This document shows, piece after piece, positions 1-11,307 of a stretch of DNA of 64,000 nucleotides (the stretch's first letter is position 1; every line of letters starts with the position of its first letter). Source of the stretch: Megaustenia siamemsis. Its lineage: Eukaryota; Mollusca; Gastropoda; Stylommatophora; Ariophantidae. The position numbers were made by a program, and so were the translations under genes. The DNA lies in contig JAVIAB010000051.1 of the NCBI GenBank assembly GCA_032433765.1, positions 146,107,568-146,171,567 on the forward strand, in the 5' to 3' direction. A model generated the notes under the pieces. That model searched no databases and was not told the origin of the DNA. It was given only the letters and a program-made list of their open reading frames with translations.

Positions 1-153
1 CTGCTTGCACAGAACAGAGACAGATGGCGAGATTTGATAAAATATCTTTAAAAGAAAACTGCTAGAACAAAAATTCATATAGGTGAAGGTGTATCTTGGT
101 CTACGCCCTATGGGCCGGTTACGGCTCGAAAGGTCAATAGATAGATAGATAGA
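1..153 (+). mobile_element. 3' end of an RTE-like retrotransposon with (TAGA)n tail
   Basis: The first ~50 bases encode the last residues of an RT protein (LLAQNRDRWRDLIKYL then stop). A ~75-base 3' UTR and a short TAGA-repeat tail ending near 153 follow. The same segment occurs inverted at 55183-55330, at the end of a better preserved copy, which identifies the family. RTE-clade elements typically end in short tandem repeats rather than poly-A. The rest of this copy lies left of the window. The abrupt switch at ~154 into a minus-strand RT ORF suggests that this element inserted into that one. Confidence 0.85.
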
Positions 154-2819
154 AGCACACAAGTTTGATATATTAAGAGTTTAGTCTTTTGAGTTAGTTT
201 CGTGTTGTTCCATGCCCTTTTTGTGAGTTTGCCGAAGGTCGTAGCTGCCTTACCAATTCGACAGTTTATTTCTTCATCAAGAGAGATGGTTTGCGTAACT
301 GTGGATCCAAGATATGTAAATTTCTGTACTGATTCTAGTGGGCAGTCTTTTAGAGTAATAGATATAGGTTTGAAGTCACCTTGATTTAGTATTACTGTCT
401 TCTGAACATTAATTGACAGTGAAAAAAGGTCGCATGCTTTATCCAGGTTGTTGATCAGCGACTGTAGGGTGGCCTCACTATGAGCGACTAGGGCTGCATC
501 GTCAGCAAATAAAAATTCTTTAAGTAGGGCAACATTTGTTTTGGTTTTTGCTCTTAGTCGTGCTAGGTTGAACAGTGAGCCATCTGGTCTTGTGCGAATG
601 TAAATATCTCCTGAGCTGTTTTCGAAGGTGTAATTTAGGAGGGCAGCAAAAAATATACCAAAAAGGGTGGGGGCGAGGACACATCCCTGTTTCACTCCTT
701 TGTTGACTTTGAAATTCTCTGATGGACTCCCATCAAAATGGACTTGGCCATTCATGTCTTCATGGAAGGAAATTATCAGCCTAAGTAATTTAGGAGGGCA
801 GCCTATGCCTTCTAACACCTTGTAGAGACCATCTCTGTTTACTGTGTCGAATGCCTTTGTGAGATCCACAAAGGCAATATAGAGCGGCATATTTTGTTCC
901 CGACATTTTTCCTGCAGTTGTCTAAGAGTGAAGATCATATCTATGGTTGATCTCCCGGGTCTGAAACCGCATTGGGACTCGGGAAGCACCCGTTCTGCAA
1001 GTCTATGCAGGCGATTAAGTACGACTCTAGCAAAAGCTTTGCCTGTTGTGCTAAGGAGAGAAATGCCTCTGTAATTGTTGCAGTCACCCCTGTCTCCTTT
1101 ATTCTTGTACAGCGTTATAATCTTAGCATTTCTCATATCATGAGGTATTTCTCCGTTTCTCCAGCATTTAATTAGCAGTTTGTATAGGTGTGGAAGTAGT
1201 ACGCTTAGGTTGTCCTTTAGTACATCTGTGGGAATGTTGTCATTTCCTGCAGCTTTTCCTCTTGAGAGGGCATTTATAGCGTCAGCAAGTTCGTTCATAG
1301 TAGGCTCAACATCCAGTTCAATCATTGTAGGATATTTGGGTATTGATTGTGCTAGAGCTGTGTTTGCTGGTCTGTCGTCACTGTATAGATTAGAGTAGTG
1401 TTCAACCCATCTTTGCATTTGTTGTCCCTTGTCAGTAATAGGTTCTCCAAACTTGGATTTTAGGGGGGCTAATTTTGCTATTTTTGGTCCAAGGGCCTTT
1501 TTTATATTGTCATGCATGGTTTTTGAGTCGCCCCTGTCTGAGGCTTTCTGTATTTCAGAGCATAGGTTGTTCCAGTATTCGTTTGCGCATCTTCTTGCTT
1601 CGCGTTGTAGGGTGGCTTGCGCATGTTTGAGCTGATCCTTGGTGATTTGATTGGGATTATTATTGAAGTTCAGTAAAGCCTTTTTCTTATTAGCTATTAG
1701 TGGGTCTAGTCTTGCTGCATTTTCTTCGACCCAGTCGTTCTTTGAGAACCGTTTCTGGCCGTAGGTAGATAGAGCGCAGTTATAGATGCGTGTTCTCAGG
1801 GAGCACCAGTTGTCATCCACACTTGATGCATCTTCTACTTCTTCTACCAGTTCATCAAACTTGGATCTAAAAATATCTTCGGTTGGTGTGGTTTTTGTCG
1901 CTGTGATGTTGATCTTGGCTGCTGCAGGCTCTCTTGATTTGTAGATACGACTACTTCTGGCTTTGATCTTACTAATGACTAGAGCGTGGTCTGTGTTGCA
2001 GTCTGCACTGTGATATGTTCGTGTTATTCTGATGTTATTTAAAGACTGCCTACGTGTAAGAACTAGGTCTAGTTGGTGCCAGTGACCACTTCTAGCATGA
2101 CGCCATGTTACTTTATGCTTGTGTTTCACATTAAAGTATGTATTTGTTACACATAGGTGGTTATTTGAGCAGAATTCTAGGAGTCGCTGGCCATTTCCGT
2201 TGATTTTTCCAATGCCGTGGTGTCCTAGACATGTTGGCCAATATTGCTGATCAGATCCTGTGCGTGCATTGAAATCACCGAGTAAGTATAATAGTTCCTC
2301 TTTTGGAAGTGAGTCAATGGTCATTTGCAGTTGTTGGTAGAAGTTGTCTTTCTCTTCGTCTGATGCAGCCAACGTTGGTGCATAGGCACTAATGATATTT
2401 ATTGATCCACTCTTCGTATGTAGCTGGAGTATCATCAAGCGTTCAGACACTCCTTTTGGCGTGGTTATGGAGTTTATGTGTTTGTTATGTACAGCAAAGC
2501 CTACTCCATGTATACGTGGTTTTTCGGGGCTTAGGCCTTGCCAGAAAAAGGTATAGTTTTCTTCCTTTACAGAACCACAGTCTGAGAGTCTTGTTTCTTG
2601 TAGGGCAGCAATATCAACATGTAGCCTATTTAGTTCTTTATCTATGAGTGCTGTTGTTCTAATTTGTCCTTCTTTCAGTGTGCTTGTTTTAGTAAGTCCA
2701 GGGCACATGGTCCTTACGTTCCATGTGCCAAGTTTAAACATTGGTGCTTTCTTCCTCATTTCACTTTGCCTACTCTGCCTGGGCACAGGATATGGAGATA
2801 GTGCTTTACCCAGTCGCAC
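154..2819 (-). CDS. endonuclease-reverse transcriptase ORF of an RTE-like retrotransposon, C-terminus cut off
   Basis: A single open frame of about 880 real codons. The last ~17 codons of the 903-codon ORF (108-153) read through the tail of the neighbouring element. The N-terminal AP-endonuclease-like domain has GTWNVRTM (near residue 31), ALQETRL with the catalytic Glu, SAYAPT, LLGDFNAR and SADCNTDHALV with the Asp-His pair. The RT domain follows: NYRGISLLSTTGKAFARVV, CGFRPGRSTIDMIF, motif A FVDLTKAFDTVNR, motif B GVKQGCVLAPTLFG, motif C LFADDAALVA and KFTYLGSTV. The protein would nick target DNA and prime cDNA synthesis on it. No stop or frameshift interrupts 2.67 kb, unlike every other RT copy here. 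The first Met is at 2819, but a Met ~27 codons in, just before LGTWNVRT, is an equally likely start. After LLIYQTCVL the frame runs into the (TAGA)n tail, so the C-terminal region is displaced or lost. Predicted genes called craniofacial development protein 2-like usually derive from such ORFs. Confidence 0.9.
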
Positions 2820-3050
2820 TATCCCCCTCTCGACTTCGTTTCAAGGATTTCCGAAGGAGGGACAAAGTCCATACGTTCGGAATTGAAAGAAGGTGCAGGG
2901 GATGCCAGAAAGACGATTAACGCCGTCCACTGCCTTAGGGTCCCTCCCTCCGGATTTTTACTCTGGGTGTACTCCCATAACCTTCGATTCTAACTAGAAA
3001 CTAGTCCACAAGGTAGTGGAGGGTTTTGTGGTCGAAGTTTCCCTTCTTCT
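2820..3050 (-). mobile_element. 5' UTR of the minus-strand RTE-like element
   Basis: This GC-richer stretch lies directly upstream of the minus-strand EN-RT ORF and directly beside the 30-bp array. It has no long frame in the RT sense. Its position and base composition, unlike the AT-rich flank, suggest the 5' UTR or promoter region. The exact 5' end cannot be fixed without a second copy. Confidence 0.5.
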
Positions 3051-3052
3051 AG

Positions 3053-3318
3053 ACATTTCTACTACTACAGTTATTGATATTACTATTTCTACTACTACAG
3101 TTATTGATATTACTATTTCTACTACTACAGTTATTGATATTACTATTTCTACTACTACAGTTATTGATATTACTATTTCTACTACTACAGTTATAAATAT
3201 TACTATTTCTACTACTACAGTTATTGATATTACTATTTCTACTACTACAGTTATTGATATTACTATTTCTACTACTACAGTTATTGATATTACTATTTCT
3301 ACTGCTACTGTTATTACA
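3053..3318. repeat. 30-bp minisatellite, ~8.5 copies
   Basis: The unit is two half-units of CTACTACAG + TTATTGATATTACTATTT type, repeated at exactly 30 bp (3061, 3091, 3121 and so on) with very few changes. Because 30 is a multiple of three, both strands read as open frames (TTTVIDITIS on plus, VVVEIVISIT on minus). These are not taken as genes. The array abuts the 5' end of the RTE-like element. Confidence 0.95.
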
Positions 3319-4469
3319 ACCATTTCTATAGTTTCTATCATTACTCCTAAATTTATTATTATAAAACGCTATTGCTACTATTGTTACTACAAAACGTACA
3401 ATTATTACCTGAAGTCGTATCTCCGCAGCTGATGTTAAGACAATAAGTATTAGGTAGACTTAATACGTAACCAATATTAATCACCTGGTATAATTGTTCT
3501 ATTTTGCCTATATTTTACGCGATAAATGTTGAACTCATATAGTGTTGACATACCGCACCTTGGATATTGTGAATAGACAGAGCAGTGGTGAAAAGCTTTA
3601 ATTGCCTCACAAATATCTGGTATTGACATAACACGACTTAGATGTTAATTACAGTAGAGCAGCAAGACGACTTTCGCACGCGTTCAGCCAAGAAATAACA
3701 TGAAAACAGGGCATGAACAACTGAGAATGGTCATTATAGTTAACCTGGACTGGACTCGCTCTTTAAGAAAGCTATGATAAATCTGAGGAACCGAAGAGAT
3801 TATATATTCAGGGGAAGATTTTCTGAAAGAGATCAATGGGTGAGGTTATTGAGTTAGATTTATGTACATATTTGATATGAGAAATAGTTGTTGATTGCAA
3901 GAGTTTAGTGTAGATTGTGAATTTGTTGATGTTGAATCCTAATTTGAGAATCTAGTTCTAAAGTGTACAAAAGACCCTGGAGAGTGTATAACCATCAGCA
4001 GTTGCCCAAGACACTATACAAAATTCTACGATATAAAGTTTTAGATTCATAGACGGTCATAAACAGTATTATTGTGCAATAAGAGACTTTAATATGTAAA
4101 ATATATAACCAGATGATTAGTGAAGTGTGACTAGAAATCGGCGTAAACAAACTTTTGATCGCTCCCAAGACTGATTATTTGAGTCGTTACGTACATTAAA
4201 GTGTTGAGGACAATTGGTATTCTGAACAGGAACTGTACTTTCTATTTTGTTTTACTTACTAACGTTGTATCTTCGTTACTGCCACAAACAGTGCTGCTAT
4301 TATTATAATCATAACTACCACTATTGCTACGACTACTTCTATAACTATAAAGCTACATCTATTATTACACCTGGTACTTGTATAACTATTACTACTACTA
4401 CTATATAACTATACTATGGTTAGCACAAAGAAACGCCAAACCCACCAATATAGCCATGAATGAAAACAC
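3319..4469. other. AT-rich stretch without recognised feature
   Basis: No convincing frame, tRNA-like box pair or tandem repeat was seen, apart from scattered ACTACTACT triplets at 4310-4410. Confidence 0.6.
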
Positions 4470-4880
4470 TTGAATCATTACATTCAGTTATCTCGGATCT
4501 ACTGTCACGACCGCACAAGCCCTAGAGACTAACTAAATATACCAACCGGGACAGCAGCTTCATCAATACGTAAACTCACACAACGAGTATGTGGCAAGAC
4601 GAAACTAACATAAAACAACAAAAGTCCAAATATATTAAATCTGCTTGCTCACACTCCTGAAACTTGGACAACCTATTCAAGCCAAGAGAAAAGACAAAAC
4701 AGTTTCCATGCGGTGCGGTTTTAGGAAAATAACAAACATCAAATGTCAGGACAACGTATCAACTTATATGTCCTGCAATGTCATAGGCTTCCACTCATTA
4801 CAAGACTCTGAGGTCAAAGGTTAAGGTGTTTAGGATGTGCTAGAAAAATAGTCAAATATCGATCCCGCTGCAAATATTTT
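4470..4880 (+). pseudogene. decayed RT C-terminal region, same type as the ORF at 154-2819
   Basis: Read on the plus strand with several shifts and stops, this gives VIYLGSTVTTAQALET, an ETWTTYSSQEKRQNSFH stretch and RLRCLGCARK. These align in order with the YLG...SWTTY...RLRWLGH region that follows the FADD motif in this RT type. The intact-looking minus ORF at 154-2819 has KFTYLGSTVT at the matching place. Both stops and frameshifts are present, so it is an old fragment. The boundaries are approximate. Confidence 0.6.
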
Positions 4881-5088
4881 ATGGAGAAATTTTAAGTTGA
4901 AACGGTCAATGGATAGAACAACACAAAGATATGTGGAAGGCATTCATGAATGAATGAGTTATTAATGCTAAACTGGGTGTGATAGAAGGGGCAAAGCAAA
5001 GAAATGTATAAAAATGCGAAGTTGCAGTAAAGCGGATTGTAAGGAGAAATGGACAACAAATATATAGAACAAACAAATATATAGAACA

Positions 5089-5205
5089 AGCGGTTTAGTT
5101 AAAGCTTTACGTAATTAGTGGACGACACAAATTAGAACGACGTTTCGGCTCAATAGGCGTTCAGCAGGAACAAATATACAACACACACTGATATGTATTT
5201 AACAG
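5089..5205 (-). mobile_element. short interspersed element carrying the GAGCCGAAACG core (copy 1)
   Basis: This segment reads AAAGCTTTACGTAATTAGTG, GACGACACAAATTAGAACG, ACGTTTCGGCTCAATAGGC and TTCAGCAGGAACA in succession. It recurs at 9466-9641 (as an inverted pair), 31070-31225 and 60897-61034. It has no coding capacity. Orientation is set so that the strand containing GAGCCGAAAC is plus. The class is unknown. Confidence 0.7.
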
Positions 5206-5249
5206 AAAAAATAGTAATGAATAATAATTTCTAATGTGTAATAGACGTA

Positions 5250-5308
5250 AGTGTGTGTGTATGTGTGTGTGTGTGTGTGTATTTGTGTGTGTGTGTGTGT
5301 GTGTGTAG
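5250..5308. repeat. (GT)n microsatellite
   Basis: An almost pure GT dinucleotide run, interrupted by GTAT and ATTT steps. Confidence 0.95.
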
Positions 5309-5475
5309 TGAATTTGATGATAGAAGTAAGTGTGCGTGTATGCAGTATATACGTAGCAGTGCATAAGAAGAAGTGTATCTGACAATGGTGAGAGTTTACA
5401 ACAGAAGTAGCAATGTGCAACTAAATAATAGTGTAATAATACAACAAGCAGTCAAGAAACTTGGAATACCTGGTT

Positions 5476-5655
5476 ACAACTGACAAAATTAAAGGAAAGA
5501 GAGATCGCGGGCGACATGGAAGAGAAAATACTGGATAGCTTGGTGTCATGGCATGGAAAACAGTCAACAACAGAACTGATACGATGCACTGTAGATAGAA
5601 GATTGTGGAGGGACATGATCGCCTACACCCACCGGTATGGCACATGATGATGAGT
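5476..5655 (+). pseudogene. C-terminal tail of an RTE-like RT
   Basis: With one frameshift the plus strand reads KIKGKRDRGRHG, then ILDSLVSWHGKQSTTELIR, RRLWRDMIAYTHRYGT and stop. This is the usual last segment of RTE-like RT proteins (GKRSRGRQ..., WRDMI.NA..HGT). An ATGATGA tail follows, like the (ATG)n tails at 11308 and 16770. It is a 5'-truncated 3'-end fragment. Confidence 0.65.
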
Positions 5656-6302
5656 CAAGGAAATCTGAATGACGTACCACAAATAGATTAAACTAACAAG
5701 GTAAACTGCAAATATTCAGTGCTCAATCCAGAATCAATGAAAATTAAGAATCAGCTAAAATGGTTAAGATTATTACCAAAAACATAAAACTTCAAGATTA
5801 AATATCATAACGAAGAATAATCAAGAGAAATTGTATTTCGTTATGAGCAAGCAGTGGCGTAAAAGACTTGACGAAGTATGCGATCAGTGTTGTAGAGAGC
5901 CTGGCAATCAATCAAACAATGGAAAGAAGAAAACGGTAAAGAATAAATCAATAGCATAAAGAAAATAGCAAAGGGGCAATATATATAAAAATAAAGAACG
6001 TGACAAATAATCAATAAATGGGATTGATGAGAAATAATCGATGAGAATCATGACATTAGTCAGTGAGATAAATGTGCGGAGAAAAGAACATTACTGAACT
6101 ATAGATCATGATAAATGATCAAGTAAAAGTTATAACGACATCGTGTTATGGTATAAGTCAAAAGTCAATGAAAGTCATAAGTTAGTAATGTGTCGTACAC
6201 GATGACACAATCATATCATAACGTATAGACATTTACGAAGGACCAACGAGGAGTTCAGGAATTTACAAAAGATCAATAAAATATGTAAAAGATTTGATGG
6301 AA
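5656..6302. other. AT-rich stretch without recognised feature
   Basis: Several near-identical ATAAGT/CATAAG words occur, but no array, frame or promoter-box pair could be supported. Confidence 0.55.
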
Positions 6303-8142
6303 ATTCAAACAGTGAATTAAATAATTGAATGAAGAATCTTGCAGTAGGTTAAATAATTTAATGAAGAATTTAACAGTAGGTTAAATAATTTAATGAAGAA
6401 TTTAACAGTAGGTTAAATAATTTAATGAAGAATATAACAGTGGGTTAAATAATTTAATGAAGAATCTAACAGAGAATTAAATAATTTAATGAAGAATTTA
6501 ACAGAGAATTAAGTAATTTAATGAAGAATCTAACAGAGAATTAAATAATTTAATGTAGAAATCTAACAGAGAATTAAATAATTTAATAAAGAATTTAACA
6601 GAGAATTAAATAATTTAATGAAGAATCTAACAGTAGGTTAAATAATTTAATGAAGAATTTAACAATGAATTAAATAATTTAATGAAGAATTTAACAGAGA
6701 ATTAAATAATTTAATGAAGAATCTAACAGTAGGTTAAATAATTTAACGAAGAATCTAACAGAGAATTAAATAATTTAATGAAGAATTCAATAGAGAATTA
6801 AATAATTTAATGAAGAATCTAACAGAGAATTAAATAATTTAATGAAGAATCTAACAGAGAATTAAATAATTTAAAGAAGAATCGAACAGAGAATTAAATA
6901 ATTTAATGAAGAATCTAACAGAGAATTAAATAATTTAATGAAGAATCTAAAAGAGAATTAAATAATTTAATGAAGAATCTAACAGAGAATTAAATAATTT
7001 AATGAAGAATCTAACAGAGAATTAAATAATTTAATGAAGAATTTAACAATGAATTACATAATTTAATGAAGAATTTAACAGAGAATTAAATAATTTAATG
7101 AAGAATTTAATAGAGAATTAAATAATTTAATGAAGAATCTAACAGTAGGTTAAATAATTTAACGAAGAATCTAACAGAGAATTAAATAATTTAATGAAGA
7201 ATTTAATAGAGAATTAAATAATTTAATGAAGAATCTAACAGAGAATTAAATAATTTAATGAAGAATCTAACAGGGAATTAAATAATTTAATTAAGAATTT
7301 AACAGTAGGTTAAATAATTTAATGAAGAATTTAATAGAGAATTAAATAATTTAATGAAGAATCTAACAGAGAATTAAATAATTTAATGAAGAATTTAACA
7401 ATGAATTAAATAATTTAACGAAGAATCTAACAGAGAATTAAATAACTTAATGAAGAGTTTAATAGAGAATTAAATAATTTAAAGAAGAATCTAACAGAGA
7501 TTTAAATAATTTAATGAAGAATCTAACAGAGAATTAAATAATTTAATGAAGAATCTAACAGAGAATTAAATAATTTAATGAAGAATCTAACAGGGAATTA
7601 AATAATTTAATTAAGAATTTAACAGTAGGTTAAATAAATTAATGAAGAATTTAACAGTAGGTTAAATAATTTGATGAAGAATCTAACAGTGGGTTAAATA
7701 ATTTAATTAAGAAATTAACAGTGGGTTAAATAATTTAATGAAGAATCTAACAGTCGGTTAAATAATTTAATGAAGAATTTAACAGAGAATTAAATAATTT
7801 AATGAAGAATTTAACAAGAGACTTAACAGAGAATTAAATAATTTAATAAAGAATTTAACAGAGAAATAAATAATTTAATGAAGAATCTAATAGTAGGTTA
7901 AATAATTTAATGAAGAATTTAACAGAGAATTAAATAATTTAATGAAGAATTTAACAGAGAATTAAATAATTTAATGAAGAATCTAACAGAGAATTAAATA
8001 ATTTAATGAAGAATTTAACAGAGAATTAAAAAATTTAATGAAGAATCTAACAGAGAATTAAATAATTTAATGAAGAATTTAACAGAGAATTAAATAATTT
8101 AATGAAGAATTTAACAGAGAATTAAATAATTTAACGAAGTAT
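6303..8142. repeat. 32-bp AT-rich satellite, ~57 copies
   Basis: The unit is GAATTAAATAATTTAATG followed by AAGAATCTAACAGA. Variant units carry GTAGGTTAAAT in place of GAGAATTAAAT. Each unit contains the inverted repeat TTAAAT-A-ATTTAA. The variants are interspersed rather than blocked, which suggests shuffling by unequal exchange. The array ends at ~8142, just before an old RTE copy. Confidence 0.95.
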
Positions 8143-8154
8143 CCAATCGTAGTT

Positions 8155-8960
8155 TCTTTTTTCGCCATTCATCTCTATTCTTGGCGAGATATTCGATCTT
8201 ATGCAATTAGCCTACCAACTTTGCTTCTCTTATCAGTGTTCTTGTCAGTATCTCTCTAGATCTTCCTCTTTTGTCTGTATACTGATGTTGGCAGTAACAG
8301 AACCTACTTTGGAATTCTCTTATTGTCTCTTCTCAGAATATGTCCGACATATGTCATTCTTCTCTTGCTAATGGTAGATGAGATCTTTGGTGGCATTGAC
8401 CTTGCTCTTACCTCAACATTAGTCTCACATTCACTCCATTCTCAACATAGTTTTCTTCGACATCTGTCTTCAAAGGGGGCCACGATAGCTCAGTGGTTAG
8501 TCAATTGGACTACAATGGAAAAGAGGTAGGGTTCGATCCAAACCGACGGCTTCCGGGTTCATCCAGCCTTTAATGGGTACATGATTTTTTTTCCTGGGAA
8601 AGTGAAGCGGCACGGGCGTAATGCCGACCACATTACCCAAAAAAATCATGTGCCAAAGGTGTGTAAAATGTATGGTCACTAACACCATATTCCCTATAGG
8701 CCACTTGGCGTGACGGGGCTCTTTACTTTATTTATGTGTCTTCACAAGTTTTTAGTTTTCTCTTTATCTCTTTGGTTTGTTTTCCAGCTTTCACGCGCTT
8801 ATGTAAGATTTGATAATATGTTTGAGTTGAATATTCTAAGCTTGGTTTTCTTGCTTAGTATTTTGTATTTCCATAATTTGTCCTGGTTTTTCAAATTCGT
8901 TTCTGCTTTTGCCATCCTACTTCTGATCTATGTCTTTGTTTCACCTTCTTGATCTATATC
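8155..8960 (-). mobile_element. old RTE-like fragment of the 55183-56641 family, split by a SINE
   Basis: 8155-8474 aligns along its length with 55290-55610, and 8737-8955 with 55625-55825: TCTTCCTCTTTT, ATTGTCTCTTCTCA, CATGTCC-type words, then TTTTCCAGCTTTCACGCGC. In the better copy this region encodes the RT C-terminus. Here it is riddled with changes and has no useful frame. A SINE sits at 8475-8736, so the SINE is younger than the fragment. Confidence 0.75.
8475..8736 (+). mobile_element. tRNA-derived SINE (main family) with TSD
   Basis: The head has an A box (ATAGCTCAGTGGTTAG) and, ~35 bases on, a B box (GGTTCGATCC), so Pol III could transcribe it. The body runs TTCCGGGTTCATCCAGCC, AAGCGGCACGGGCGTAATG, ATCATGTGCC and ends CCACTTGGCGTGACGGG then CTCTTTACTTTATTTA. 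The TSD is TGTCTTCAAA (8465-8474) against TGTCTTCACA (8737-8746), one mismatch. It has lost the RT-like sense of its host fragment entirely and codes for nothing. Confidence 0.92.
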
Positions 8961-9465
8961 ATATATAGGTATATGTATTTACATATATATGGCCCTTTTC
9001 GTCTTGTCAGATGGTCTAGTGGAGGCTAATGTGTATTATTTTTAGGTTTTGTTTTTGTCGAACAGCATCTCTCGTGGCGAATTAATTCTACCAATGTTTT
9101 ACAAACACACGCGGCCACAGAATGAACAAGTCAGGCCCACTGATCCACAGGGTTTTCCATCCTTTTCCATGTCTTTTCTCTTCTAAGTTTTGCCTTAGCA
9201 CAGTCTCAAATGATGTTATACCGTTACTTATACATGCTGGCCATGATGATCTACATCGCTACCAAGAAATATATAGTGGTCTGCTATTTCCAATGTCCAA
9301 AGAAACATGCAGTAAGGTAAATAAACAGGTAATTCAATGTGATATTGATTTGGACAAGAGTAATTCAACAATAAAGGTGTTGCAAATTGTTCTAATGATT
9401 GAATGAATTGCCAGAGGAATCAATAGGAGATATGGAGAGAAAAAAATATAAAAAACGGTATGGTT
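8961..9465. other. stretch without recognised feature
   Basis: Holds a small (TATA)-rich patch at 8955-8990 and a 94-codon frame at 9122-9406 (MNKSGPLIHRVFHPF...) that matches nothing I recognise. I do not call a gene. Confidence 0.5.
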
Positions 9466-9641
9466 AAAGGGTTATGTAATAAATGGGCTACACAAATTAG
9501 AACAACGTTTCGGCTCAATATGCTTTCAGCAGTGTGTGTTGTATGTTTGTTTCTGATGAAGGCTTATTGAGCCGAAACGTTGTTCTATTGTGTGTCGTCC
9601 ATTGATTACGTAAAGCTGTAACAATACCGTATATTTATTGG
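9466..9641. mobile_element. fold-back (inverted repeat) copy of the GAGCCGAAACG element
   Basis: Arm 1 (9466-~9540) reads GGTTAAAGGGTTATG, then AGAACAACGTTTCGGCTCAAT and CAGCAGTGTGTG. Arm 2 (~9541-9641) is the inverted counterpart: TTCTGATGAAGGCTTATTG, AGCCGAAACGTTGTTCTA, GTCGTCCATTGATTACG, TAAAGCTGTAACAATACCG. The two arms could fold into a hairpin ~75 bp long. Arm 2 contains CTGATGA (9553-9559), a GGC/GCC stem (9561-9563 with 9571-9573) and GAAAC (9574-9578). That order resembles a hammerhead ribozyme core with one extra A. See findings. Confidence 0.75.
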
Positions 9642-9659
9642 TTTCATTTCTCCTTATAA

Positions 9660-10727
9660 TTAGCTTGACTGCAGCTTCACAATTAGCTTGACTGCAGCTT
9701 CACAATTAACTTGACTCGCAGCTTCACAATTAACTTGACTCGCAGCTTCACAATTAGCTTGACTGTAGCTTCACAATTAGCTTGACTGCTGCTTCACAAT
9801 TAGCTTGACTGCATCTTCACAATTAGCTTGACTGCAGCTTCACAATTAGCTTGACTCGCAGCTTCACAATTAGCTTGACTCGCAACTTCACACTTAGCTT
9901 GACTCACAGCTTCACAATTAACTTGACTCGCAGCTTCACAATTAGCTTGACTCGCAGCTTCACAATTAGCTTGACTCACAGCTTCACAATTAGCTTGACT
10001 CGCAGCTTTACAATTAGCATGACTCGCAGCTTTACAATTAGCTTGACTCGCAGCTTCACAATTAGCTTGACTCGCAACTTCACAATTAGCTTGACTCGCA
10101 GCTTCACATTTAGCTTGACTCGCAGCTTCATTTTTAGCTTGACTCGCAGCTTCACAATTAGCTTGACTCGCAGCTTCACAATTTGCTTGACTCGCAGCTT
10201 CACAATTAGCTTGACTCGCAGCTTCACAATTTGCTTGACTCGCAGCTTCACAATTAACTTGACTTGCAGCTTCACAATTAGCTTGACTTGCAGCTTCACA
10301 ATTAGCTTGACTCGCAGCTTCATTTTTAGCTTGACTTGCAGCTTCACAATTAGCTTGACTTGCAGCTTCACAATTAGCTTGACTCGCAGCTTCGCAATTA
10401 GCTTGACTTGCAGCTTCACAATTAGCTTGACTCGCAACTTCACAATTAGCTTGACTTGCAGCTTCACAATTAGCTTGACTCGCAGCTTCATTTTTAGCTT
10501 GACTTGCAGCTTCACAATTAGCTTGACTTGCAGCTTCACAATTAGCTTGACTCGCAGCTTCACAATTAGCTTGACTCGCAGCTTCACAATTAGCTTGACT
10601 GCAGCTTCACAATTAGCTTGACTCGCAGCTTCACAATTAGCTTGACTCGCAACTTCACAATTAGCTTGACTGCAGCTTCACAATTAGCTTGACTGCAGCT
10701 TCACAATTAGCTTGACTGCAGCTTTGC
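9660..10727. repeat. 24-bp satellite (23-bp variants), ~45 copies
   Basis: The unit is CTTCACAATTAGCTTGACTC + GCAG. One-base-shorter units (GACTGCAG) sit at both ends of the array, and the 24-bp form fills the middle. The central 24-bp block is therefore open in frame (SFTISLTR octapeptides over 256 codons). That is a consequence of period, not evidence of a protein. Confidence 0.95.
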
Positions 10728-11307
10728 ATTTGTATACTTTTCTTTGCTTTGACTCTAAGAGGAATCAATGAGGTAAATAACACTATGAAGAATTAATTAA
10801 TGTTCTACAGTGCTATGGACGGAAAGAGACAACGATGTGAATACTAAACTTTGAATGTAGGGAACATAATGAGATAATAAGTTGTTTGTAGGAAAGAAAT
10901 ATTGATCAGCAAATTTGAAAATGATAAAAATATATTTAGTGTGTGTAATGTAAATGTCTTCATAATAGTGAGCATCCAAAATAAATCTTAGAAATAAAAA
11001 TACAATCTAAATGTTGTTGATATCGATTTAACTTTGCCAGTGACCGTGAAACGAAAGGTTTTAGCCTCGTTATCATCACATGTGAAACGAGATTCCGCGA
11101 GACTGGTTAGAAATGGAATGAGCCAGCAGATTTCATCGTTGATTACAGGTTGAAATATTGCTCATTTGCTCTCGACTTTCCTGGAATTTTTCCATCTTTC
11201 TCTTAACTTTTCCTTTCAACTTCTTTCTCAATATTTTTTTCTCATGCTCATCTGAATAAATACTATAATAGTTAGGACAATTTAAGCAAATGCTTTGTTT
11301 GGTACTC
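10728..11307. other. AT-rich stretch without recognised feature
   Basis: No supported frame or repeat. Confidence 0.55.

Noticed and set aside
9851..10621. 256-codon SFTISLTR frame and 203-codon VKLIVKLR frame
   Set aside because: Both come from the 24-bp period of the satellite, on opposite strands over the same bases.
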